Assembly (NCBI GenBank): GCA_017938315.1
Contig: JAGBBV010000022.1
Coordinates: 24,142-88,141, forward strand
DNA: 64,000 nt
From: Lachnospiraceae bacterium
GTDB lineage: Bacteria > Bacillota > Clostridia > Lachnospirales > Lachnospiraceae
Reading direction: 5' to 3'
The position numbers and the translations under genes were made by a program. The stretch's first letter is position 1. Each line of letters starts with the position of its first letter. The notes under the pieces are model-generated. The model worked only from the letters and a program-made list of their open reading frames with translations. It made no database searches and was not told the origin of the DNA. Below are positions 43,086 to 52,509 of this stretch, one piece after another.

Positions 43086-43850
43086 ATGAGCGTTATTTCA
43101 ATGAAACAGTTATTAGAAGCAGGTGTTCATTTCGGACATCAGACAAGAAGATGGAACCCTAAGATGGCTCCTTACATCTTCACAGAAAGAAACGGTATCC
43201 ACATCATCGACTTACAGAAGTCTGTAGGAAAAGTAGATGAAGCTTACAGAGCAATTTTTGAAATTGCAGCACAGGGTGGTACTATTCTTTTCGTAGGTAC
43301 AAAGAAGCAGGCTCAGGATGCTGTTAAGACAGAAGCTGAACGTTGCGGTATGTACTATGTAAATGAAAGATGGTTAGGTGGTATGCTTACCAACTTCAAG
43401 ACCATCCAGAGCAGAATTGAAAGATTAAAAGCAATCGAAACCATGTCTGAAGACGGTACATTCGATGTTCTTCCTAAGAAAGAAGTTATTGCTCTTAAGA
43501 AGGAATGGGAAAAACTTGAAAAGAACCTTGGCGGTATCAAGACTATGACAAGAATTCCCGATGCTATTTTTGTAGTAGACCCTAAGAAAGAAAAAATCTG
43601 CGTACAGGAAGCACACAACCTTGGAATTACATTAATCGGAATCGGTGATACAAACTGTGATCCCGAAGAATTAGATTTCATTATTCCCGGTAATGATGAC
43701 GCTATCAGAGCCGTTAAGTTAATCGTGGCTAAAATGGCAGATGCTGTTATCGAAGCAAACCAGGGTGAAGAAGCTCTTACAGCAGAAGTTGCTGAAGCAG
43801 TATCCGAGACAGAAGCTACAGATATCGAAGAAGTAGCAGATGCTGAATAA
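43086..43850 (+). CDS. rpsB: 30S ribosomal protein S2
   Basis: 254 aa from ATG 43086, seven bases after GGAGG. Signatures: [50 protein letters not shown] and the C-terminal [35 protein letters not shown] (about 178-212). The last 30 residues are acidic. S2 joins the small subunit late. Followed by tsf as in most bacteria. Confidence 0.98.
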   Translation: MSVISMKQLLEAGVHFGHQTRRWNPKMAPYIFTERNGIHIIDLQKSVGKVDEAYRAIFEIAAQGGTILFVGTKKQAQDAVKTEAERCGMYYVNERWLGGMLTNFKTIQSRIERLKAIETMSEDGTFDVLPKKEVIALKKEWEKLEKNLGGIKTMTRIPDAIFVVDPKKEKICVQEAHNLGITLIGIGDTNCDPEELDFIIPGNDDAIRAVKLIVAKMADAVIEANQGEEALTAEVAEAVSETEATDIEEVADAE

Positions 43851-43901
43851 TCATAAATTGTAACCAGAAGACAGATTTTCATATAATTGGAGGAAAATAA
43901 A

Positions 43902-44840
43902 ATGGCTAACATTACAGCAGCAATGGTAAAAGAATTAAGAGAAATGACCGGCGCAGGTATGATGGATTGTAAGAAAGCTCTCGGTGAAACCGATGGCGAT
44001 ATGGATGCAGCTGTTGAGTTCCTTAGAAAGAACGGTCAGGCAAAGGCTGAAAAGAAAGCAGGAAGAATTGCAGCAGAAGGTCTTTGTAAGGTTGTTGTTA
44101 AAGGTGATAACACAGCAGCAGTTGTAGAAGTTAACTCTGAAACAGACTTCGTTGCTAAAAATGAAGTATTTCAGGCATTTGTTGAAGCAGTTGCTAATCA
44201 GGCAGTGGAATCTGATGCAGCAGATATGGATGCATTCCTTGCAGAACCTTGGAACCTTGACACATCCAAGACTGTAAAGGATGAATTAGTAGAAAAAGTT
44301 GCTAAGATTGGTGAAAACTTAAATATCAGAAGATTCGAAAAAGTAGTAGCTGAAAACGGTTGTGTTGTTTCTTATGTTCATGGCGGCGGAAGAATCGGTG
44401 TTATCGTTGAAGCTGATACAGATGTTGTAAATGATGCAGTGAAGGAAGCTATGACAAACATTGCGATGCAGGTTGCAGCTCTTTCTCCTAAATATGTATC
44501 TACAGCAGATGTTTCTGAGGAATACAAAGCACATGAAATGGAAATTCTTAAGGCACAGATTGCTAACGATCCTAAAATGGCAGGAAAGCCTGACAAGGTA
44601 ATCGAAGGTGCAGTTGTAGGACGTCTTAACAAAGAATTAAAAGAAGTATGTCTCTTAGAACAGGCTTATGTTAAGGCAGAGGACGGAAAGCAGACTGTAG
44701 CACAGTACGTTGCACAGGTTGCTAAAGAAAATGGTGCAAACTTCTCCATCAAGAAATTTGTCCGATTCGAAACAGGCGAAGGTCTTGAAAAGAAGGTTGA
44801 TGATTTCGCGGCAGAAGTTGCAGCACAGGCAGGTTTATAA
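43902..44840 (+). CDS. tsf: Elongation factor Ts
   Basis: 312 aa from ATG 43902 (GGAGG upstream). The N-terminal UBA-like domain MVKELREMTGAGMMDCKKAL, the GDMDAAVEFLRKNG helix, the EVNSETDFVAKNEVF core block and IRRFEKV are diagnostic. EF-Ts exchanges GDP for GTP on EF-Tu. A strong terminator follows, so rpsB-tsf is a two-gene unit here and is separated from pyrH by 3.5 kb of other genes. Confidence 0.98.
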   Translation: MANITAAMVKELREMTGAGMMDCKKALGETDGDMDAAVEFLRKNGQAKAEKKAGRIAAEGLCKVVVKGDNTAAVVEVNSETDFVAKNEVFQAFVEAVANQAVESDAADMDAFLAEPWNLDTSKTVKDELVEKVAKIGENLNIRRFEKVVAENGCVVSYVHGGGRIGVIVEADTDVVNDAVKEAMTNIAMQVAALSPKYVSTADVSEEYKAHEMEILKAQIANDPKMAGKPDKVIEGAVVGRLNKELKEVCLLEQAYVKAEDGKQTVAQYVAQVAKENGANFSIKKFVRFETGEGLEKKVDDFAAEVAAQAGL

Positions 44841-44861
44841 GATTTAATTATTTATAAGAGC

Positions 44862-44899
44862 AAAACTCCGAATGCACATAGTGTATTCGGAGTTTTTTT
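44862..44899 (+). terminator. Rho-independent terminator after tsf
   Basis: Thirteen pairs, ACTCCGAATGCAC (44865-44877) with GTGTATTCGGAGT (44881-44893, one G-T), loop ATA, followed by TTTTTT. Confidence 0.92.
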
Positions 44900-44920
44900 G
44901 GTAAATGTATACCAATAATC

Positions 44921-44949
44921 TTGTCATTATATATATTTTTCTGTATAAT
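44921..44949 (+). promoter_or_regulatory. SigA-type promoter of the chemoreceptor gene
   Basis: TTGTCA (44921-44926), a 17-base spacer and TATAAT (44944-44949). Near-consensus vegetative promoter; no TAAA/GCCGATAT SigD motif is seen. Confidence 0.75.
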
Positions 44950-44998
44950 TAATAACATATAGTTTCAAAAACCACATAGGAAGAGAGAGGGATTTTAC

Positions 44999-46498
44999 AT
45001 GAAACAAAAGATGGACTTGGCAAATAAGAAAATTGCAGAACAAAGTAAAAACAAAACAGCTATGATTGGTGTTATTATCATGAATGTTGTTTTGGCGTTG
45101 GCCTATTTGATAGAACTTGTAAAAGGAGCAAGGGCAGCTGGTTCCTATGCGATAATTGCTGCTTTATGTATTGTTCCGAGTGTTTTGGCAAGTATTGTTT
45201 ATGCCCGAAAAAAGGAATCCATGTTGATACGTTATATATGTACGATAGGAGTTGCTTTGTTATATGGATATGTTATGCTTACATCCGTTTCCGATTTGCC
45301 GTTTTGCTATGTGCTTGTTTTGCTGGCAATTATCATTGTATATGCAGATGTAAAGCTCTCCGTGATATTAGGTGTTTATTCACTGGTTATTAATCTAATC
45401 AGGATTATCGGAAAGGCCGTTGCAGGCACATTGGTTGATACAGAGCTTAGCAATGCAGAGATTATAGTGGCATGTATTTTACTTACGCTTGTGTTTACAA
45501 TTATGGCATCACTTAAGATTGCTAAAATCAATGATGCCAACGTGGAAAAAGCAGAACTTCAGAATAAACAGACAGAAGAACTGTTAGAGACTGTTCTAAA
45601 CATTGCTGAATCCATTACGGAAAATATCGGTTTAGCTTCTCAGGAGACCGATGGATTAAAAGATGCCATTGACGCTACCAGAAGAGCAATGGAAGAGCTC
45701 ACTGCAGGAACCAACGATACAGTGAATGCTATCACAGAGCAGCAGGAGCGCACAGATCAGATTAATTCCCGTATTTTGGATGTGGGTGCAAATGTATCTT
45801 CCATTATGGCAGAAATTAAAACAGCAGAAGATAACCTTGAAAACGGTAATGTGGTTATGAATGATTTGCTTGCCCAGGTGAAAGTTTCCGAGGAAGCAAG
45901 TACATTAGTTGCCGGTGAAATGAAGGAATTGAAGGAATACGCAGGCAAAATGCAGGATATCATGGGATTAATCAGCAGCGTTGCCAATCAGACAGGTATG
46001 CTTGCTTTAAATGCCAGCATTGAAGCGGCAAGAGCCGGAGAAGCAGGAAGAGGTTTTTCCGTAGTTGCATCTGAAATATCCAGTCTTGCATCCCAGACCA
46101 ACAGTGCTACCACAGATATTAATAAACTCATCGAGAACATTACAAATTCTGTGCAGGAAGTTACCGTTGCCATTGATAAACTTCTGGAAAGTAACCGGAT
46201 GCAGAGCGAATATGTGGATAATACAGCAAGTAGCTTTGAAGAGATACATAACAGTACACAGCGCATTGTAACGCAAACAGATGAATTGAAAGCGGTAGTG
46301 GATGAAGTGACCGAAGCAAATAAGCAGGTAATGGAACGAATTGAAAATGTATCTGCTATCACAGAAGAAGTAACTGCAAGTGCCAGCGAAACACTTGAAA
46401 ACTGTAATTTGAATCTCAAGAGTGTAGAAAAGATGACTGAAATTATGAATGTTTTAGGAGCAGGTGCAGAAGAACTTTCAAAAAACGGAAATCAATAA
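44999..46498 (+). CDS. Methyl-accepting chemotaxis protein with six-TM N-terminus
   Basis: 499 aa. Residues 20-180 hold about six membrane helices with only short loops, so there is no extracellular ligand domain and no HAMP. A coiled coil then leads to the signalling domain, whose tip is [24 protein letters not shown] followed by [13 protein letters not shown]. Ligand sensing may occur in the membrane (proton motive force, lipid, redox or hydrophobic compounds) or through partner proteins. Monocistronic, with its own promoter and terminator. Confidence 0.93.
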   Translation: MKQKMDLANKKIAEQSKNKTAMIGVIIMNVVLALAYLIELVKGARAAGSYAIIAALCIVPSVLASIVYARKKESMLIRYICTIGVALLYGYVMLTSVSDLPFCYVLVLLAIIIVYADVKLSVILGVYSLVINLIRIIGKAVAGTLVDTELSNAEIIVACILLTLVFTIMASLKIAKINDANVEKAELQNKQTEELLETVLNIAESITENIGLASQETDGLKDAIDATRRAMEELTAGTNDTVNAITEQQERTDQINSRILDVGANVSSIMAEIKTAEDNLENGNVVMNDLLAQVKVSEEASTLVAGEMKELKEYAGKMQDIMGLISSVANQTGMLALNASIEAARAGEAGRGFSVVASEISSLASQTNSATTDINKLIENITNSVQEVTVAIDKLLESNRMQSEYVDNTASSFEEIHNSTQRIVTQTDELKAVVDEVTEANKQVMERIENVSAITEEVTASASETLENCNLNLKSVEKMTEIMNVLGAGAEELSKNGNQ

Positions 46499-46511
46499 AG
46501 TGATTTTGGGG

Positions 46512-46545
46512 AAAAGGATTATTGTGAAAACAATAATCCTTTTTT
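46512..46545 (+). terminator. Rho-independent terminator after the chemoreceptor gene
   Basis: A perfect 14-bp stem, AAAAGGATTATTGT (46512-46525) and ACAATAATCCTTTT (46530-46543), loop GAAA, followed by more T. Confidence 0.93.
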
Positions 46546-46583
46546 GTGATATAAATTTAACTCTTTCCCAGAAGATAAGATTG

Positions 46584-46592
46584 TGGTAAAAT
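46584..46592 (+). promoter_or_regulatory. Extended -10 promoter candidate for the deacetylase gene
   Basis: TGGTAAAAT (46584-46592), 36 bases before the ATG at 46628 and just after the previous terminator. No convincing -35. Confidence 0.4.
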
Positions 46593-46627
46593 GTATGGGA
46601 CGACACTGGAGAAGGAGAGACATTCCC

Positions 46628-47578
46628 ATGGAGGAGATGGCGAACGCCCGGAGAAAGAGGATTAACCGATTAAAAAGAATCATACTGGGCTTTGTAGGAA
46701 TGGCGATTCTTGTTCCTACAGTCATTTGTGTTTTTCTGGCACTTAAGGTGTCTGATTTAAACAGCAGGATAGAAGAATTAAATGAGCTGCTTTTAAAACG
46801 GGAGCAGGAAGCACTTTCCGAGGAAGTGACCAGTGTTTTTACCACTGCACATATTGAAGAATCTCCAAGGGAAGCAGAAACGGATGTTCTTTCTGATCAG
46901 ACAGTCTCCGAAGACTATTCAGGATATGACAGGAGAATATATCTTACTTTTGACGATGGACCAAGCAGTAATACATCCCGCATTTTAGATATACTAAAGC
47001 AATATGACGTAAAGGCCACTTTTTTTGTACTTGGTAAGACAGACGAGCAGTCAAAAGAATTATACCGCAGGATAGTGGCGGAAGGTCATACCTTGGGGAT
47101 GCATTCTTACAGTCATAAATATGAAGAGATTTATGCTTCAGAGGAAGCTTTTGCACAGGACCTTACTAAGCTACAGGAATATCTTTACGAAGTAACAGGC
47201 GTATGGCCCAGATATTACCGGTTTCCGGGAGGAAGTTCCAATCAGGTAAGTAAGGTAGATATGCAGGAATTAATTGCATACCTTGAAGAAAATGATATTG
47301 TATATTATGATTGGAATGTATCATCCGGGGATGCAGTCAGCACACAGCTTTCTAAGGATATCATTGTGAGCAATTGTGTGTCTCAGATAAAAAGACAGCC
47401 GGACAGTATGATATTACTGCATGATGCAGGTGAAAAGGACACTACGGTAGCAGCGCTTTCAGAGATTATTGCACAGGTGCGTATGGATGAAAATGTATGC
47501 TTTTTACCAATCAGTGATGATACTCTGCCGATTCAGCATTTGAAAGCAAAAGGGGATTCGGTGGATTCATATCAATAA
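46628..47578 (+). CDS. Membrane-anchored polysaccharide deacetylase (NodB domain)
   Basis: 316 aa from ATG 46628. One N-terminal TM helix (IILGFVGMAILVPTVICVFLAL) and a coiled-coil stem (SDLNSRIEELNELLLKREQ) project the catalytic domain outward. NodB motifs: metal and base in YLTFDDGPSS, GMHSYSHKY, RYYRFPGGSSNQ, DWNVSSGD and MILLHDAG. It would remove acetyl groups from peptidoglycan GlcNAc or an exopolysaccharide, which commonly gives lysozyme resistance. It is followed by a bactofilin gene 34 bases on, hinting at localised wall modification. Confidence 0.93.
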   Translation: MEEMANARRKRINRLKRIILGFVGMAILVPTVICVFLALKVSDLNSRIEELNELLLKREQEALSEEVTSVFTTAHIEESPREAETDVLSDQTVSEDYSGYDRRIYLTFDDGPSSNTSRILDILKQYDVKATFFVLGKTDEQSKELYRRIVAEGHTLGMHSYSHKYEEIYASEEAFAQDLTKLQEYLYEVTGVWPRYYRFPGGSSNQVSKVDMQELIAYLEENDIVYYDWNVSSGDAVSTQLSKDIIVSNCVSQIKRQPDSMILLHDAGEKDTTVAALSEIIAQVRMDENVCFLPISDDTLPIQHLKAKGDSVDSYQ

Positions 47579-47612
47579 ATAATCAAATGAAAAATAAACG
47601 GAGGAACTTAAA

Positions 47613-48365
47613 ATGGGGTTTTTTTCAGACTTAAAAGATGATTTATCACAGGCAGTTAATGAATTAATGCCGGAAGAAAATGTACAGGAAGAAGCACTGC
47701 AGGAAGAAATGGTGAATGAAGAGGTGACTGAAGAAGAAACCGTAGAAACTGACACTGTAAACGGTTTTGACGCTGACCTTAGCCAGATGCTTGATCAGGT
47801 AGATACACTTGCAGTAGAGGAAGTAAAAGAAGAACCTATTTATGTTGCATCATCTGCGGAAGAAAAGGCAAGTGATTTTGGCGTTTCATCTGCAAAACGT
47901 CCCAGCGATGAGGTTTCCGTATTTACGGAGAGCATGATCATTAACGGTAATATTGCAACAGAAGGTGCACTTGATGTTCGTGGAAGCATTGTTGGAAATG
48001 TAGAGGCACTGGGTAAATTAAATATTACCGGTGCTATTCAGGGTAACTCCCAGGCAGCTGAAATTTATGCAGAAGGTGCCAAAATCACAGGTGAACTCAG
48101 AAGCCAGGGAAGCATTAAAGTAGGACAGAGTACCGTAATTATTGGTAATGTATTTGCAAGCAGTGCAGTTATCGCCGGTGCGGTAAAAGGTGACATTGAC
48201 GTAAAAGGACCTGTTATCTTAGATTCTTCTGCAATTGTTATGGGTGACATCAAATCTAAGTCCGTACAGATTAACAATGGTGCAGTTATCGAAGGTATGT
48301 GTTCACAGTGTTATGCAGAAGTTAACCCCACATCCTTCTTTGATGAACTGAAAAAAATGAAATAG
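47613..48365 (+). CDS. Bactofilin family cytoskeletal protein
   Basis: 250 aa. An acidic N-terminal tail (about 1-95) and then a right-handed beta-helix of the bactofilin type: TESMIINGNIATEGALDVRGSIVGNVEALGKL and further hydrophobic-Gly repeats to EGMCSQCYAEV, ending in a short helix. Bactofilins polymerise without nucleotides and position wall enzymes. Upstream deacetylase and downstream pyrH are both co-oriented; the gap to pyrH is 16 bases, so bactofilin and pyrH may be co-transcribed. Confidence 0.9.
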   Translation: MGFFSDLKDDLSQAVNELMPEENVQEEALQEEMVNEEVTEEETVETDTVNGFDADLSQMLDQVDTLAVEEVKEEPIYVASSAEEKASDFGVSSAKRPSDEVSVFTESMIINGNIATEGALDVRGSIVGNVEALGKLNITGAIQGNSQAAEIYAEGAKITGELRSQGSIKVGQSTVIIGNVFASSAVIAGAVKGDIDVKGPVILDSSAIVMGDIKSKSVQINNGAVIEGMCSQCYAEVNPTSFFDELKKMK

Positions 48366-48381
48366 AGAGGCATGATAGATT

Positions 48382-49077
48382 ATGCGGAGAATATTGCTTA
48401 AATTAAGCGGCGAGGCATTAGCCGGTGACAAGAAAATGGGATTTGACGAGGAAACGGTGAGAGGCGTTGCTTTGCAGGTAAAGCAGTTGGTGGATCAAGG
48501 GATGCAGGTAGGAATTGTAACCGGCGGCGGCAATTTCTGGAGAGGAAGATCCAGTGAAAACATTGATAGGACCAAGGCAGACCAAATCGGTATGCTTGCA
48601 ACTGTGATGAACTGTATTTATGTTTCTGAAATTTTCAGAAGTGTAGGAATGAAGACAGCTGTGCTTACTCCTTTTGAATGTGGTTCTTTTACCAAATTAT
48701 TTTCCAAAGACCGTGCAAATAAATATTTTGAAAGAGGTATGGTAGTCTTTTTTGCAGGCGGCACAGGACATCCCTATTTTTCAACAGACACCGGCGTGGT
48801 TTTAAGAGCCATTGAAGTGGAAGCGGAAGTAATCCTACTTGCCAAGTCCATAGACGGTGTTTATGATTCCGATCCCAAGACAAATCCGGATGCCAAGAAA
48901 TATGACGAGGTTACCATTGATGAAGTCATTGCCAACAACTTACAGGTAGTTGATATGACAGCCTCTATTTTGGCGAGAGATAACAAGATGCCTATGTGGG
49001 TATTTGGATTAAACGAAGAAAACAGCATTGTAAACACAGTAAACGGAAAGTTTTCCGGCACACGTGTTACCGTATAA
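48382..49077 (+). CDS. pyrH: UMP kinase
   Basis: 231 aa. RRILLKLSGEALAGDKKMGF, GIVTGGGNFWRGR, TDTGVVLRAIEVEAEVILLAKSIDGVYDSDP (about 135-165) and the C-terminal ARDNKMPMWVFGLNEENSI are the bacterial PyrH signatures. Makes UDP from UMP. It normally follows tsf directly; here three genes intervene. Confidence 0.98.
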   Translation: MRRILLKLSGEALAGDKKMGFDEETVRGVALQVKQLVDQGMQVGIVTGGGNFWRGRSSENIDRTKADQIGMLATVMNCIYVSEIFRSVGMKTAVLTPFECGSFTKLFSKDRANKYFERGMVVFFAGGTGHPYFSTDTGVVLRAIEVEAEVILLAKSIDGVYDSDPKTNPDAKKYDEVTIDEVIANNLQVVDMTASILARDNKMPMWVFGLNEENSIVNTVNGKFSGTRVTV

Positions 49078-49102
49078 AACACAAAGAAAGGGAGATAGAA
49101 CA

Positions 49103-49651
49103 ATGGATGAAAGAGTAAAAGTTTATGAAGATAAAATGCAGAAAACATATGATCATTTGATTTCAGACTATCAGGGTATCCGTGCAGGTCGTGCCAATCC
49201 TCATGTACTTGACAAATTGCGTGTAGATTATTACGGAACACCTACACCCATTCAGCAGGTTGGTAATGTAACTGTTCCTGAAGCGAGAATGATCCAGATT
49301 GCACCTTGGGAGAAATCCCTCATTAAGGATATTGAGAAAGCAATCCTTGCATCAGATATTGGTATTACACCGTCCAATGATGGCGCAGTAATCCGTCTTG
49401 TTTTTCCTGAACTTACAGAGGAACGCAGAAAAGATCTTGTAAAAGATGTAAAGAAAAAAGCAGAAGATTGTAAAGTTGCCGTAAGAAATATCAGAAGAGA
49501 CGGTAATGATGCTTTTAAGAAGCTTGCAAAAGAAATTTCCGAAGATGAAGTGAAGCAGCTTGAAGATGAATTACAGAAGATTACAGATAAGTTTATCAAA
49601 GATGTAGATAAGCTTATGGATGAAAAATCAAAAGAAATTCTTACCGTATAG
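49103..49651 (+). CDS. frr: Ribosome recycling factor
   Basis: 182 aa from ATG 49103 with GGGAG upstream. LISDYQGIRAGRANPHVLDKLRVDYYGTPTPIQQVGNVTVPEARM (about 17-61) and the final DKLMDEKSKEI are diagnostic. With EF-G it splits post-termination ribosomes. Length is close to the family norm of 185. Confidence 0.98.
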   Translation: MDERVKVYEDKMQKTYDHLISDYQGIRAGRANPHVLDKLRVDYYGTPTPIQQVGNVTVPEARMIQIAPWEKSLIKDIEKAILASDIGITPSNDGAVIRLVFPELTEERRKDLVKDVKKKAEDCKVAVRNIRRDGNDAFKKLAKEISEDEVKQLEDELQKITDKFIKDVDKLMDEKSKEILTV

Positions 49652-49677
49652 TCAGTAAGAAAAACAGAGAATATAGG

Positions 49678-49716
49678 AGGGGCAGGCGATTATAGCGATA
49701 CAATCGTAGTGCCCCT
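49678..49716 (+). terminator. Hairpin between frr and uppS
   Basis: Outer stem AGGGGCA (49678-49684) and TGCCCCT (49710-49716), inner stem CGATT (49687-49691) and AATCG (49702-49706), followed by TTATTCCTTTTT. It could be a weak terminator or attenuator that sets uppS-cdsA-dxr expression relative to pyrH-frr. Confidence 0.55.
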
Positions 49717-49764
49717 TTATTCCTTTTTGGAAGGTCTGTGGATAAGAAGGGAGATCATTTAAGA

Positions 49765-50490
49765 ATGTCAGAAAATCAGGAATTAAAGATACCGGCACAT
49801 GTGGCGATTATTTTAGACGGAAACGGAAGATGGGCTAAGAGTAAGGGGATGCCCAGAAATTATGGGCATGTGCAGGGCGCAAAGACGGTAGAAGTGATTT
49901 GTGAGGAAGCATACAAAATGGGAATACAGTATCTTACTGTGTATGCATTCAGTACAGAAAACTGGAACAGACCCAAGGATGAAGTGGATGCACTGATGAA
50001 GCTTCTCCGCAATTATATGAAGACCTGCCTTACCACGGCAAAGAAAAACAGAATGTGTGTCAGGGTTCTTGGGGATAAGACAGGACTTGATGATGACATC
50101 CGTAGCAGAATTGAAGAGCTGGAGGCAGCGACCAAAGATAATGATGGATTGCATTTTCAGATAGCTCTTAATTATGGTGGAAGAGATGAAATTTTACGTG
50201 CGGTGAAGAAGATTTCCCAAAAAGTAAAAGAGGGAGAAATTGAGCCTGGGGATATTTCCGAAGGAATGATTTCTGATATGCTTGATACACATGGAATTCC
50301 GGAGCCCGATTTATTAATCCGCACCTGCAATGAACAGCGAATTTCCAATTTCCTGTTATGGCAGCTTGCGTATACGGAATTTTATTTTACAGAAATTGCA
50401 TGGCCTGATTTTTCAAAAGAAGAATTGGTAAAAGCTGTGGAAGCATATAATCATAGAGACAGAAGATACGGCCGGATTAAGGAGGAGTAG
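49765..50490 (+). CDS. uppS: Undecaprenyl diphosphate synthase
   Basis: 241 aa from ATG 49765 (GTG 49738 is in frame). HVAIILDGNGRWAKSKGMPR with the catalytic Asp, HVQGAKTVEVICEEA, YLTVYAFSTENWNRP and ISNFLLWQLAYTEFYFTE identify UppS. The usual RTSGE/RTGGE motif reads RTCNEQRIS, keeping the Arg and Glu but changing the two middle residues. Makes the C55 lipid carrier for wall synthesis. Precedes cdsA by two bases. Confidence 0.97.
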   Translation: MSENQELKIPAHVAIILDGNGRWAKSKGMPRNYGHVQGAKTVEVICEEAYKMGIQYLTVYAFSTENWNRPKDEVDALMKLLRNYMKTCLTTAKKNRMCVRVLGDKTGLDDDIRSRIEELEAATKDNDGLHFQIALNYGGRDEILRAVKKISQKVKEGEIEPGDISEGMISDMLDTHGIPEPDLLIRTCNEQRISNFLLWQLAYTEFYFTEIAWPDFSKEELVKAVEAYNHRDRRYGRIKEE

Positions 50491-50492
50491 GA

Positions 50493-51311
50493 ATGTTTGT
50501 AACAAGACTGATAAGTGGTATCGTGTTAGTTATTATAGCGTTAATTGCACTATTTACAGGCGGATATGTACTGGCAGGATTGCTTCTCTTTCTTTCTTTA
50601 ACTGCATACAGGGAACTGATGAAAGCCTGTAAATTAAGTGATGACGCAGGAAAAGTAAGCAGCATGGAAATCATTGGGTATGTGGGAATTGTTATTTACT
50701 ATTTATTTATGGTATTTACCAAAGAGCGTGAATTCCTTTTCCTTACTCTGATTATGATCTTGGTGGCATTTATGTTTTTGTATGTGTTTACCTTTCCAAG
50801 GTACCGGGCAGAGCAGATTATGTGCAGCTTCTTTAATGTGGCATACGGTCCCCTAATGCTTTCCTTTATTTATCTGGTGAGAGACTTAGAGTATGGGGCG
50901 TACATGGTGTTTATGATTTTTATCAGTTCATGGATCTGTGATACTTGTGCTTATGTAGTGGGAATGCTTATCGGCAAGCATAAGATGGCACCTAAGTTAA
51001 GTCCCAAAAAATCTGTGGAAGGTGCAATCGGCGGTGTAGCAGGTTCTGTCCTTGTAGGGGCTTTATTTGGATATTTCCTTATGGCTCCCTTAACAGGAAA
51101 CGGGGGAACTACATGGATTTTTGCGCTGATTGGCGGAGTGGGCGCAGTGATTTCCCAGGTAGGTGACCTGGCTGCTTCCGCGATTAAGAGAAATCATGAG
51201 ATTAAAGACTACGGTAAATTGATTCCGGGACACGGCGGTGTTATGGACCGTTTTGACAGTGTTATTTTTACCGCGCCCATAATCTATTTATTATTGTTAG
51301 TTTTTGTTTAG
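50493..51311 (+). CDS. cdsA: Phosphatidate cytidylyltransferase
   Basis: 272 aa, seven to eight membrane helices. The CDP-alcohol signature is at the C-terminus: QVGDLAASAIKRNHEIKDYGKLIPGHGGVMDRFDS (about 223-257), with SWICDTCAYVVGMLIGKHKMAPKLSPKKS before it. Makes CDP-diacylglycerol for phospholipids. Overlapping ribosome site AAGGAGGAG in uppS. Confidence 0.97.
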   Translation: MFVTRLISGIVLVIIALIALFTGGYVLAGLLLFLSLTAYRELMKACKLSDDAGKVSSMEIIGYVGIVIYYLFMVFTKEREFLFLTLIMILVAFMFLYVFTFPRYRAEQIMCSFFNVAYGPLMLSFIYLVRDLEYGAYMVFMIFISSWICDTCAYVVGMLIGKHKMAPKLSPKKSVEGAIGGVAGSVLVGALFGYFLMAPLTGNGGTTWIFALIGGVGAVISQVGDLAASAIKRNHEIKDYGKLIPGHGGVMDRFDSVIFTAPIIYLLLLVFV

Positions 51312-51356
51312 TGAGAACATCATTTGTTTATACATAAGATTTTTAGGAGATGTAGC

Positions 51357-52508
51357 ATGAAAAAGATTGGAATTTTGGGTTCCACAGGCTCTATTGGCAC
51401 CCAGACACTTGATATTGTGAGAAATAATCCGGATTTACAGGTGGTAGCATTAGCTGCAGGCAGTAATGCAGAACTCATGGAAAAGCAAATCCGTGAATTT
51501 AAGCCATCCTTTTGTGTAATGTTTAGTGAAAAGGCGGCAGAAGACTTAAAGATAAGAGTCTCTGATTTGCCTGTGAAGGTAAGCTGTGGCATGGAGGGAC
51601 TACTGGAACTTGCAATTCTGCCGGAAATGGAGGTTTTAGTTACCGCAATTGTGGGAATGATAGGATTAAGGCCTACCATTGCTGCCATTGAAAAGGGAAA
51701 GACCATTGCCCTTGCCAATAAAGAGACATTGGTAACGGCAGGACATATCATAATGCCCCTTGCAAAGAAAATGGGAGTACCTATTTTGCCGGTAGACAGT
51801 GAGCACAGTGCCATTTTCCAGTCTTTAAACGGAGAGAAAAAGGAACGTATCAGTAAAATCCTTCTCACGGCATCAGGTGGTCCTTTCAGGGGAAGAAAGA
51901 GAGAGGAACTGACGGACATAACGGTTGAGGATGCATTAAAGCACCCTAACTGGTCAATGGGAAGAAAGATTACCGTGGATTCTTCTACCTTAGTGAACAA
52001 AGGTCTGGAAGTGATTGAAGCAAAGTGGCTTTTCGAGGTAGAACCTGAGCAGATAGAAGTGGTGGTACATCCTCAAAGCATTATTCATTCCATGGTAGAA
52101 TATGTGGACGGTGCAGTGATGGCACAGCTTGGTATGCCTGATATGAAGTTGCCTATCCAGTATGCACTTTTTTATCCGGACAGAAGGCCCATGCATGAGA
52201 AGAGAGTCGATTTCTTTGAACTTGCATCCATGACCTTTGAAAAACCGGATACAGATACCTTCAAAGGGCTTGCCATGGCATATGAGGCACTGAAGGCAGG
52301 CGGCAGTATGCCCACGGTTTATAACGCTGCAAATGAAAAGGCAGTAAGTCTGTTTTTAGATAAAAAGATTAAGTTCCTGGAAATTTATGATTTGATACAG
52401 GGAGCTATGGAGAATCATAAGGTGATAAAAGCGCCTTCTGTGGAAGAAATTCTGACAGCAGAGCAGGAGGCTTATGATTATATAAGTGACGTGCGTAGGA
52501 GGTCATAA
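51357..52508 (+). CDS. dxr: 1-deoxy-D-xylulose 5-phosphate reductoisomerase
   Basis: 383 aa from ATG 51357 (TTTAGGAG upstream). NADPH site ILGSTGSIGTQTLDIV, then ALANKETLVTAGHII, metal/substrate loop PVDSEHSAIFQSL, LTASGGPFRG, and HPNWSMGRKITVDSSTLVNKGLEVIEA. Second step of the MEP pathway; ispG downstream belongs to the same pathway and uppS upstream uses its product. Confidence 0.98.
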   Translation: MKKIGILGSTGSIGTQTLDIVRNNPDLQVVALAAGSNAELMEKQIREFKPSFCVMFSEKAAEDLKIRVSDLPVKVSCGMEGLLELAILPEMEVLVTAIVGMIGLRPTIAAIEKGKTIALANKETLVTAGHIIMPLAKKMGVPILPVDSEHSAIFQSLNGEKKERISKILLTASGGPFRGRKREELTDITVEDALKHPNWSMGRKITVDSSTLVNKGLEVIEAKWLFEVEPEQIEVVVHPQSIIHSMVEYVDGAVMAQLGMPDMKLPIQYALFYPDRRPMHEKRVDFFELASMTFEKPDTDTFKGLAMAYEALKAGGSMPTVYNAANEKAVSLFLDKKIKFLEIYDLIQGAMENHKVIKAPSVEEILTAEQEAYDYISDVRRRS

Positions 52509-52509
52509 T

